From positions 1 through 5,406 of the forward strand of contig CAZBWE010000127.1 in assembly GCA_964495465.1 (NCBI GenBank): DNA of 5,406 nt, in the 5' to 3' direction. Source of the DNA: CAZBWE01 sp964495465. Its GTDB lineage: Bacteria > Planctomycetota > Phycisphaerae > Sedimentisphaerales > Anaerobacaceae. This document shows, in pieces, positions 1 to 5,293 of this stretch. Positions within the stretch are counted from its first letter, which is position 1, and each line of letters starts with the position of its first letter. Both the position numbers and the translations under genes were made by a program. The notes under the pieces are model-generated. The model was not told the origin of the DNA and made no database searches. It was given only the letters and a program-made list of their open reading frames with translations.

Positions 1-108
1 AGTCAGGCATTTTCGCTGCGAAAATATGGATGGGAAGATATCGATATCCCAGAAAAAAAAGAGATTTCTCCTAAACCCCCCCCTCCCTCCCTGCCGATAG
101 CTTTTTAA
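1..108 (+). CDS. possible C-terminal end of an upstream gene (partial)
   Basis: Frame 1 is open from the left edge to a TAA at 106-108 and would give a 35-residue tail. It contains a charged stretch (RKYGWEDIDIPEKKE) followed by a Pro-rich end (KPPPSLP) that comes from the C-rich tract. The other two forward frames are also open for much of this stretch, so openness alone is weak evidence. I do not recognise the protein. It reads more like a flexible C-terminal tail than random codons, but a noncoding origin is equally possible. Confidence is low. Confidence 0.25.
   Translation, partial: SQAFSLRKYGWEDIDIPEKKEISPKPPPPSLPIAF
9..25. repeat. small perfect inverted repeat (7-bp arms)
   Basis: ATTTTCG (9-15) and CGAAAAT (19-25) are perfect inverted repeats around a 3-base loop. 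There is no following T-run, so it is not a standard terminator. It may lie inside the end of an upstream gene. Function unknown. Confidence 0.5.
76..91 (-). other. G-quadruplex-type motif on the minus strand
   Basis: The plus strand reads C8-T-C3-T-C3, so the minus strand reads GGGAGGGAGGGGGGGG. This contains four G-runs of at least three with one-base loops, which meets the usual definition of an intramolecular G-quadruplex with very short loops. It lies about 280 bases upstream of the cheR start. The C8 run is also a likely place for sequencing or replication slippage. The motif is seen directly; any regulatory role is inference. Confidence 0.6.
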
Positions 109-356
109 GCAAACGAACTAAGAAATATCTGCTTATGGGGGTAATTTTGGATATTACAGCCAGATCGAGCCGCCTTCAGCATCAGTGAGCCAAAAAATCG
201 TTGTCGATGCAGATTAAATTACTTCACACAGCCATTAGCTTGCTCCAATTGAGCTGCGGCTCACGCCCGATTACTGCGGGACGGCGAATCAATCTCATAT
301 TTTGGGATTGCCAGATTCGTGTGTAGGGCTTGCGATGACAGAAATGGTTTTCAAAC
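109..356. other. noncoding leader upstream of the operon
   Basis: No forward or reverse frame here gives a believable protein. The minus-strand frame covering 224-526 is mostly antisense to the start of cheR. I looked for sigma70-type and sigma54-type promoters and for a c-di-GMP (GEMM) riboswitch pattern, and found nothing I would defend. One weak hairpin exists: CGCCCG (264-269) can pair with CGGG-A-CG (277-283), with one bulged A. The operon promoter probably lies in this stretch, since it is the only sizeable gap before the cluster, but it cannot be placed from the sequence alone. Confidence 0.4.
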
Positions 357-362
357 GAGAGG
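357..362 (+). promoter_or_regulatory. ribosome binding site for cheR
   Basis: GAGAGG lies 8 bases before ATG 371. This decides the start choice. In-frame alternatives upstream are TTG 302, ATG 335 (a weaker AGGG lies close to it) and ATG 344. They would only add up to 23 residues that do not resemble the usual CheR N-terminus. Confidence 0.6.
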
Positions 363-370
363 CGATTGAT

Positions 371-1276
371 ATGACCCGGGGGTCGGCCGGATTGCAACGT
401 CTTATGCAGAAGATATACCGAGAACGCGGTTTTGATTTCCGGGAGTACAACAAGAACACTCTTGCCAGACGGCTGCAACGACGTCTTCATGCTCGGGGAG
501 TCAACAGCTACGCACAATATGCCCACATACTGGAGGATGACCCCGATGAGTACGATAAGCTCTTCAACGACTTGACCATAAACGTTACCAGTTTCTTCCG
601 CGATGAGGTTGCTTTTAAGGCATTGGAGGACATTGTTTTGCCCACACTTATAAGGCGTCTAAACAGGAATAAGGTCTTGCGTATCTGGAGCGCGGGCTGC
701 GCCACAGGCGAGGAGCCCTACTCTATTGCTATGCTTGTTTTGGAGCAGCTCGGCAAACAAAACCAGCCTCACAATGTTACTATACTGGCTACCGATATCG
801 ATGCCACGGCGCTACAGCAAGCAAAACAGGGTGTCTTTGTTCGCAATCAAGCAACAAGCATCCGTTCAGCATGGCGAAGGAAATACTTTATGCCTCAGGG
901 TAATAATCTCCGTGTTAGGCCTGCTCTTAGAAAGCTGGTCAGTTTCAAGGTGCATAATCTGGTTAGCGATGACCCTTATAAGGACCTTGACCTGGTGGTC
1001 TGCCGCAATGTCTTTATCTATTTTTCCCTCTCCTTGCAGATGCGAGTGCTCAAGGACTTCTATGATGGGCTAAAGAAAGGCGGTTTTCTTCTTTTGGGAA
1101 AGGCAGAAGTGCCTACAGGTGATGGCATGGCTCTCTTTGAGCCTGTGGATAAAAAAGCGAAGTTATTCAGGAAAGCTGATACTCATAAATTCACACAAGA
1201 CCAGAGGCAAGATAAACAGGAGCCCAGCGCCAGGATGCTCTTAAGGTTAATTTACCATGGTAACACACATAGATAA
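371..1276 (+). CDS. cheR: CheR-type protein-glutamate methyltransferase
   Basis: Transfers methyl groups from S-adenosylmethionine to glutamates of a signalling protein, classically a chemoreceptor; cytoplasmic. From ATG 371 it is 301 residues, close to the usual CheR length. The helical N-terminal CheR domain covers about 8-75 (RGFDFREYNKNTLARRL) and ends in the family signature NVTSFFRD (71-78). The Rossmann-type catalytic domain follows: SAM-binding motif I SAGCATGEEPYS (107-118), acidic ribose-binding segment ATDID (140-144), CRNVFIYF (211-218) and LLLGKAE (240-246). The last 40 or so residues are a charged extension. There are no TPR repeats and no fused partner. The end overlaps cheB by 20 bp, which suggests translational coupling. 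With no chemoreceptor, CheA or CheW nearby, its target is probably not a standard chemotaxis array; the kinase at 1899 is the obvious candidate (inference). Confidence 0.95.
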   Translation: MTRGSAGLQRLMQKIYRERGFDFREYNKNTLARRLQRRLHARGVNSYAQYAHILEDDPDEYDKLFNDLTINVTSFFRDEVAFKALEDIVLPTLIRRLNRNKVLRIWSAGCATGEEPYSIAMLVLEQLGKQNQPHNVTILATDIDATALQQAKQGVFVRNQATSIRSAWRRKYFMPQGNNLRVRPALRKLVSFKVHNLVSDDPYKDLDLVVCRNVFIYFSLSLQMRVLKDFYDGLKKGGFLLLGKAEVPTGDGMALFEPVDKKAKLFRKADTHKFTQDQRQDKQEPSARMLLRLIYHGNTHR

Positions 1277-1883
1277 GCCAGAGAAAGTCGTGGTTATCGC
1301 CGCATCAGCGGGCGGCATTTATGCCCTCACCCAGGTGCTATCAAAGCTTGCCTGTAATTTACCGGCAGTGGTAGTTCTTGTTCAACACCTGACTGCTGAC
1401 CACAAGACTCACCTGCACGAATATCTATCTCGCCGCTGTTTTCTTCGGGTGTGTTTAGCAAAGAATGGATTGCCCTTAGAGCAGGGAGTAATCTATGTTT
1501 CTGTCCCGGGACACCACGTTCGGCTAAAAGGGGGCCATTTAGTCCTTGAGAGGGGCAAACCGGTAAATTACGTGCGGCCTTCCGCAGATGTGCTGTTTGC
1601 CTCAGCGGCAAGGGAATACGGTTCAAAAACGGTCGGCGTCATTCTTACAGGCACCGGACGCGATGGAGCTTGTAGTTGCCAGGAGATTAAAGCAAAAGGA
1701 GGAGTAACAATTGCCCAGGATGAAGAAACTTCATCGTCCTTTGGTATGCCGAAAGCGGCGATTGAGGCCAATGCCATTGATTATGTCCTTCCTTTGGATG
1801 AAATTGCCGGAAAGATTACGGATTTAGTAAGAAAAGGCGTTGGAAAGAAGACAAGAAAAGTAAAAGAAAAAAGCAGAAGGTGA
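1257..1883 (+). CDS. cheB: CheB-type methylesterase domain, stand-alone (no receiver)
   Basis: Removes methyl groups from glutamates placed there by CheR (and can deamidate glutamines in receptors); cytoplasmic. The 208 residues make up the catalytic domain alone. The nucleophile Ser17 sits in AASAGG, His44 in LVQHL and Asp136 in LTGTGRDGA, which together match the Ser-His-Asp triad of the family. VSVPGHHVRL (82-90), NYVRPSADVLF (104-114) and the conserved run GGVTIAQDEET followed by SFGMPKAAI are also typical. A basic tail (about 193-208, GKKTRKVKEKSRR) follows. Classical CheB has an N-terminal receiver that keeps the esterase inactive until phosphorylated. That domain is absent, so control must come from elsewhere, possibly from the neighbouring receivers. 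A weak AAGG (1243-1246) lies 10 bases before the ATG, inside cheR. Confidence 0.94.
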   Translation: MVTHIDKPEKVVVIAASAGGIYALTQVLSKLACNLPAVVVLVQHLTADHKTHLHEYLSRRCFLRVCLAKNGLPLEQGVIYVSVPGHHVRLKGGHLVLERGKPVNYVRPSADVLFASAAREYGSKTVGVILTGTGRDGACSCQEIKAKGGVTIAQDEETSSSFGMPKAAIEANAIDYVLPLDEIAGKITDLVRKGVGKKTRKVKEKSRR

Positions 1884-1886
1884 AAT

Positions 1887-1891
1887 GGGAG
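1887..1891 (+). promoter_or_regulatory. ribosome binding site for the heptad-coil kinase
   Basis: GGGAG ends 7 bases before ATG 1899, in the 15-base gap after the cheB stop. It supports this start even though the first 65 residues look unlike the kinase family. A second in-frame candidate, ATG 2058, has AAAGG (2046-2050) at the same 7-base spacing. Confidence 0.6.
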
Positions 1892-1898
1892 ATGTATC

Positions 1899-3146
1899 AT
1901 GGCAGCAGTAAGAAAGAAAGTACAAATTGAGAGAAAGATTAGGACGCCGCGTGATGCAAAGGGTTTGGGGCATATACTGACCCGTCCGAGGACCACTTAC
2001 GATATCGTATTTTCGCGGGTTCCCCCTCGAACCACTCGAAACATCAAAGGCAGTCACATGCTCGGGGGGATTCGAGACATCCAGCGTATGACGAAGAGCC
2101 CGTGGGAGAAAGAAGTTGCTGAAGCCACGCGGGTAATGGATGAGCAGCGTTTCTACAAGGCCAGCCGGGTTTACCTGGCCCTGGATGCAAGCAGCCGGGC
2201 TCTTTCTGAGGCCGAGGATGCACGCCAAAAGGCCCAGAAAATGGGTGAAGAATTGCAAACAGCCAATGAGGAGATGCAGGCGACCAGTGAGGAGATGGAG
2301 GCATCCAACGAGGAGCTGAAGGCCACAAACGAAGAGATGGAGCGAAGCCGCGATGACCTTGAGCAGTTTGCATACGTAGTTTCCCATGACCTGCAGGAGC
2401 CGCTCCGAGAGGTGGCAAGCTATACGGAGCTGCTTGCGAATCGCTACAAACCGAAGCTGGGTAAAGAGGCAGAAGAATTCATTGGCTTTATCCTCAGCGG
2501 TACCGGCAGAATGCAGCAGCTTATTAGTGACCTGCTTACTTTTGCGCGGGTGGGCACACAAGGAAAGCCCTTTGAGAGGACCGACTGCGAGGACGTTCTA
2601 AACCGGGCACTGACCAACTTAAGGATAGCGATTGAGGAAAGTAAGGCCAAATTGACCCATGACGCACTTCCTGCGGTGATGGGCGATGGCACACAGCTTA
2701 CACAATTATTCCAGAATTTAATCGGTAATGCCATCAAGTTTCGGGATAAAAAAGCTCCGAAAATCCACGTCAGCGCCAAGCGCGAAGGCACGTATTGGGA
2801 ATTTTCAGTCCGCGATGAGGGTATCGGCATCGACCCTGAGTACAAGAAGCGTATTTTCGGCATCTTCCAACGCCTGCATACCCACAGCGAGTATCCCGGC
2901 ACGGGTGTTGGCCTGTCCATTTGCAAGAAAGTAGTCGAGCGGCACGGAGGACGAATCCGGGTAGAGTCCGAACTGTCAAAGGGCTCTACATTCTATTTCA
3001 CAATTCCTGCAATAAAAGAAGCAGATGATAAAAGGCCGGACAGGGTTGCCGCAAAGCGGCGCCCCAAATCAGAGCAGCAGAAAAGAAAGGACGGTAACCA
3101 CGAAAAAGCAAGTGAACATAAAACAAACAGAAATGCGGCCGTTTGA
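1899..3146 (+). CDS. soluble histidine kinase with heptad-repeat coil (phytochrome-type core)
   Basis: Autophosphorylates on histidine and passes the phosphate to a receiver; no membrane segment, so cytoplasmic. Of 415 residues, 1-65 are a basic Arg/Thr-rich stretch I do not recognise. A helical part (about 68-115) leads into four and a half tandem heptads (117-150, EELQTAN-type). The HisKA domain has His163 in SHDLQEPLR. The HATPase domain shows the N box NLIGNAIKF (273-281), G1 DEGIGI (306-311), F box IFQRLH (322-327) and G2 GTGVGL (334-339). A strongly basic 40-residue tail ends the protein. The core resembles kinases of the cyanobacterial phytochrome/PAS type whose partner is an Rcp1-like receiver, and such a receiver overlaps its last 14 bases. 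The coil type is known mainly from CheB-CheR-coil-PAS-kinase fusions. PAS and GAF domains are absent here. The start could instead be ATG 2058 or 2088. Confidence 0.9.
   Translation: MAAVRKKVQIERKIRTPRDAKGLGHILTRPRTTYDIVFSRVPPRTTRNIKGSHMLGGIRDIQRMTKSPWEKEVAEATRVMDEQRFYKASRVYLALDASSRALSEAEDARQKAQKMGEELQTANEEMQATSEEMEASNEELKATNEEMERSRDDLEQFAYVVSHDLQEPLREVASYTELLANRYKPKLGKEAEEFIGFILSGTGRMQQLISDLLTFARVGTQGKPFERTDCEDVLNRALTNLRIAIEESKAKLTHDALPAVMGDGTQLTQLFQNLIGNAIKFRDKKAPKIHVSAKREGTYWEFSVRDEGIGIDPEYKKRIFGIFQRLHTHSEYPGTGVGLSICKKVVERHGGRIRVESELSKGSTFYFTIPAIKEADDKRPDRVAAKRRPKSEQQKRKDGNHEKASEHKTNRNAAV
1998..2009. repeat. 12-bp perfect palindrome inside the kinase N-terminus
   Basis: TACGATATCGTA is fully self-complementary. 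It lies within the unrecognised first 65 codons of the kinase. A related 12-bp palindrome, GATATCGATATC, is at 37-48. They share the core GATATCG. Function unknown; chance is possible. Confidence 0.4.
2247..2348 (+). repeat. tandem 21-bp (7-residue) repeats encoding a coiled coil
   Basis: Four full and one partial heptads run in register: EELQTAN, EEMQATS, EEMEASN, EELKATN, EEMERS. Every unit starts with Glu-Glu, has Leu or Met third, and the first four have small or polar residues at positions 5-7. At the DNA level the units share GAGGAGATG-like starts but have diverged at third positions, so the repeat is kept by selection on the protein and is not a recent slippage product. Confidence 0.85.
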
Positions 3147-3564
3147 TATTTTATTGGTGGAGGACAGTCCTTCAGACGTGCGCCTGATGCAGGAGTCCTT
3201 AAAAGAGTGTAAGATATTGCACAACTTAAGCATAGTTGAGGATGGTCAGGATGCCATGGATTTTTTGCAAAAGACAGGGAAATTCACTAAAGCACCCTCT
3301 CCCGACCTTATTCTTCTGGACCTCAATCTGCCTAAAAAGAATGGCCGCGAAGTTTTAGAAGAAATTAAAAACGACCCTGGTTTGAGACAGATTCCCGTGG
3401 TGGTTTTGACCTCTTCAAAGGCCGAAGAAGATATTGTCAAATCATACAAGCTTCACTGCAATGCCTACATAACCAAGCCCTTTGACATAAAAGGCCTTAT
3501 AGAGGTCACGAACTCCATCAAACATTTTTGGCTGGCCATTGTCAAACTGCCGCCGAAGAAATGA
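3133..3564 (+). CDS. single-domain response regulator, Rcp1-like
   Basis: Phosphate-accepting receiver with no output domain. The 143 residues form one CheY-like fold: acidic pair Glu10-Asp11 in LLVEDSPSD, phosphoacceptor Asp63 in LILLDLNLPKKNG, Thr93 in VVLTSSKAEED and Lys115 in TKPFD. The Asn-Leu-Pro-Lys-Lys-Asn-Gly loop and the C-terminal FWLAIVKLPPKK are hallmarks of receivers related to cyanobacterial Rcp1, the partner of phytochrome kinases. That fits the kinase just upstream, with which it overlaps by 14 bp. I chose ATG 3133 because the receiver fold starts there. There is no clear ribosome site, so translation is probably coupled to the kinase stop at 3144-3146. An in-frame ATG at 3025 would add 36 residues that are out-of-frame kinase codons; GTG 3112 is another option. 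Confidence 0.93.
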   Translation: MRPFDILLVEDSPSDVRLMQESLKECKILHNLSIVEDGQDAMDFLQKTGKFTKAPSPDLILLDLNLPKKNGREVLEEIKNDPGLRQIPVVVLTSSKAEEDIVKSYKLHCNAYITKPFDIKGLIEVTNSIKHFWLAIVKLPPKK

Positions 3565-3609
3565 TGATTACGGATTGTAAAATCAAAAATCCCAAATCCG
3601 AGACGGGCA
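3565..3609. other. 55-base spacer with AAATCC-type repeat strings and weak inverted repeat
   Basis: CGGATT (3571-3576) and AATCCG (3595-3600) are inverted repeats separated by 18 A-rich bases that include AAATCAAAAATCCCAAATCC. A very similar wording (TAAATCCTAAATCCTAATCC) recurs at the end of the operon at about 5274-5293. No T-run follows, so I do not call a terminator. This is the largest gap in the cluster and could mark the joining point of two sub-operons. Confidence 0.4.
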
Positions 3610-3614
3610 GAGGT
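3609..3614 (+). promoter_or_regulatory. ribosome binding site for the second receiver
   Basis: AGAGGT, spaced 5 bases before ATG 3620, is a good Shine-Dalgarno match and one of the clearest in the cluster. Confidence 0.6.
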
Positions 3615-3619
3615 AAGCT

Positions 3620-3988
3620 ATGGGCAAAAAGATATTAGTTATTGACGACAATGAGCCGGACAGAAATCTTGTGAAGATATTTCTTAATGAAGCCGGTTTC
3701 GAGCAAATTGTTATGGCGGAAACCGGCGAAGAAGGTGCAAAAAAGGCCGAATCCGATAAGCCGGATTTGGTAATTACAGATACCCTGCTTCCAGGCATTG
3801 ACGGCTTTGAAGTTTGTCGCCGGATTAGAGAATATCATGGCAGAAACGGACCAAAAATTATTGTTATAACCGGCGTTATCGATGCTATAGATGCAGTAAA
3901 GGCCAGAAAGATGGGAGCGGATGATTATTGTGTTAAAAACCGTGACCTTTCTGATTTGATAAAAGCGGTAAAAGACCTATGTCAGTAG
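3620..3988 (+). CDS. single-domain response regulator (CheY-like receiver)
   Basis: A 122-residue receiver with no output domain. Residues expected for phosphotransfer are present: Asp9-Asp10 in LVIDDNEPD, phosphoacceptor Asp54 in LVITDTLLPGIDG, Thr84 in VITGV and Lys106 in CVKNRD. The proline that normally follows this lysine is Asn107. It differs clearly from the Rcp1-like receiver upstream (no KKNG loop, shorter, different C-terminus), so the two are not recent duplicates. It ends 12 bases before the receiver-kinase gene. It may relay phosphate from one of the two kinases or act as a phosphate sink. With no DNA-binding or enzymatic domain, its output must be a protein contact. Partner choice cannot be read from the sequence. 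Confidence 0.92.
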   Translation: MGKKILVIDDNEPDRNLVKIFLNEAGFEQIVMAETGEEGAKKAESDKPDLVITDTLLPGIDGFEVCRRIREYHGRNGPKIIVITGVIDAIDAVKARKMGADDYCVKNRDLSDLIKAVKDLCQ

Positions 3989-4000
3989 TTTATATGACAG

Positions 4001-5293
4001 ATGAAAACTATAAATGTTCTATTAAATGTTCTATTAGCAGAAGACGACCCTGACGATGTTCGGCTGGCCAAGTTAGCTTTATCGCCATTTGGAAGTAACA
4101 TGTGTTTTAATTTCAAGGTTGTAGGGACCTTGTACTCGGCTATAGAGTGTCTTAAAACTGAAAATTTTGATGTTGTATTACTCGATCTGGGACTGCCGGA
4201 CAGCAAAGGGATGCAAACGCTAAAGAAAGTCCGTGGCCTGGGTCTGCAATCACCAATTATTGTGATTGCCGGATTAGAAGATGAAGCGGTGGTGCTTCAG
4301 GCAATAAACGAAGGTGCGTTCGACTACCTTATCAAAGGCAGATTCTATAAGGATGAGCTAAGAAGAACGATTCATTACGCCATAGAGCACAAGAAGATAG
4401 AGGATGCACTGCGAAAAGCTCACGACGAGCTGGAAGGGCAAGTTGAGCAGCGAACTGCCGAGCTGGCAAAAAGTAAACAGGAGCTGGAAATACAGGCCTG
4501 GGGCCTTAAGAAAGCAAATAAGGGGATCAGGATTTTATATAAAGAGCTTGAGGAAAAAGATAAAAGAATTCAGGAGCTTGGCAAAATTAAGTCTGACTTT
4601 GTTTCTCATGTCTCACATGAGCTACGGATACCTATGGCAGCTATAAAAGAAAGTATTAATATTGTTTTGGATGGGGTAGCAGGAAAAATTAATAACCAAC
4701 AGAGAAAATTCTTAGATATCGCAAAGAGAAACGTGAACCGGCTTGTCCGGCTGATTAACAATGTTTTGGATTTCCAAAAGTTTGAGTCCGGCAAAATGCA
4801 ATTTGACATGCAGCTTAATGATATAAATGAAGTTGTTACAGATGTTTATAAGACGATGGCCATTTCTCCAAACTGCCGCGAAGTAGATTTTTCCCTTAAA
4901 CTCGAGGACAACCTGCCCAAAGTTAGATTTGACAGGGATAAAATTATACAGGTTTTAACGAACCTGGTTAGTAATGCCACAAAGTTTGTTGACAAGGGAA
5001 ACATTACAGTTGCGACCAGCAGGGCAGAAAATGCAGTTGGCGTTTCGGTGTCTGATACGGGCTGTGGGATCAGAAAAGAAGACCTGCCTAAATTATTTCA
5101 AAAATTTGGACAGTTAGCAGAAGGCAACAACAGTAAAACGGGTGGAACCGGCCTTGGGCTTGCCATTTCTAAAGAGATCATCAAACAACACAAAGGAAGG
5201 ATCTGGGTGGAGTCGGAATTCGGCAAGGGCACAACATTCAGGATTATATTACCTTGCTCAAAAACAGATTCGTTATTAAATCCTAAATCCTAA
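4001..5293 (+). CDS. receiver-coil-histidine kinase (response regulator/kinase hybrid)
   Basis: A kinase whose input domain is a receiver, so it is likely controlled by phosphorylation from another kinase; cytoplasmic. Of 430 residues, the receiver covers about 5-125: Asp15-Asp16 in LLAEDDPDD, phosphoacceptor Asp62 in VLLDLGLPDSKG and Lys112 in YLIKG. The usual switch Thr/Ser is Ala90 (VIAGLED). A charged coil (about 130-195, with EGQVEQRTAELAKSKQELE) follows. HisKA has His206 in SHELRIP. HATPase shows NLVSNATKF (321-329), DTGCGI (352-357), FQKFGQ (366-371) and GGTGLGL (381-387). The ATG has no Shine-Dalgarno match; the in-frame codon two before it is a stop, and no later start keeps the receiver whole. 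The gene is visibly more AT-rich than the first kinase. A 12-bp in-frame duplication sits near its start. Confidence 0.93.
   Translation: MKTINVLLNVLLAEDDPDDVRLAKLALSPFGSNMCFNFKVVGTLYSAIECLKTENFDVVLLDLGLPDSKGMQTLKKVRGLGLQSPIIVIAGLEDEAVVLQAINEGAFDYLIKGRFYKDELRRTIHYAIEHKKIEDALRKAHDELEGQVEQRTAELAKSKQELEIQAWGLKKANKGIRILYKELEEKDKRIQELGKIKSDFVSHVSHELRIPMAAIKESINIVLDGVAGKINNQQRKFLDIAKRNVNRLVRLINNVLDFQKFESGKMQFDMQLNDINEVVTDVYKTMAISPNCREVDFSLKLEDNLPKVRFDRDKIIQVLTNLVSNATKFVDKGNITVATSRAENAVGVSVSDTGCGIRKEDLPKLFQKFGQLAEGNNSKTGGTGLGLAISKEIIKQHKGRIWVESEFGKGTTFRIILPCSKTDSLLNPKS
4011..4036 (+). repeat. 12-bp tandem duplication at the start of the receiver-kinase gene
   Basis: The unit TAAATGTTCTAT occurs twice in a row (4011-4022, 4023-4034) and a third copy begins. 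In frame it encodes Asn-Val-Leu-Leu twice before the Ala-Glu-Asp-Asp acidic cluster, giving NVLLNVLLAEDD. Receivers of this family normally have one such beta-1 strand segment, so one copy is extra. The two copies are identical in DNA, so the duplication looks recent. Confidence 0.8.

Noticed and set aside
109..356. c-di-GMP or other riboswitch in the leader
   Set aside because: I looked for the GEMM core pattern and paired stems. Only one weak bulged hairpin at 264-283 was found, with no conserved riboswitch core.
302..370. N-terminal extension of CheR from TTG 302 or ATG 335
   Set aside because: The better Shine-Dalgarno (GAGAGG, 8-base spacing) belongs to ATG 371, and the extra residues do not match usual CheR starts. 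ATG 335 cannot be fully excluded.
224..526. Minus-strand open frame of 100 codons over the leader and cheR start
   Set aside because: Mostly antisense to conserved CheR codons, no recognisable motif, and no clear ribosome site.
371..1883. Standard chemotaxis operon
   Set aside because: No cheA, cheW, cheY-cheZ or receptor gene is present, and CheB lacks its receiver. The neighbours point to a kinase-linked module instead.
2247..2348. CRISPR-like or satellite repeat
   Set aside because: The 21-bp periodicity is in frame, encodes coiled-coil heptads, and is diverged at third positions, so it is a protein repeat.
2044..2418. Minus-strand Pro/His/Trp-rich open frame
   Set aside because: Low-complexity mirror of the coil region; no domain and fully inside a real gene.
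1824..2561. Long minus-strand open frame (245 codons) opposite the kinase
   Set aside because: It is antisense to a kinase with clear coil and HisKA motifs. Its Leu/Cys/His-rich repeats are just the mirror of the Glu-rich heptads, and it has no family resemblance.
3025..3132. N-terminal extension of the Rcp1-like receiver from ATG 3025
   Set aside because: These 36 codons are the second reading frame of the kinase tail. The receiver fold starts at ATG 3133 and the extra residues have no receiver-like features.
3133..3988. Tandem duplication of one receiver gene
   Set aside because: The two receivers differ in length, loop motifs (LPKKNG against LPGIDG), C-terminus and the residue after the conserved Lys, so they belong to different subfamilies.
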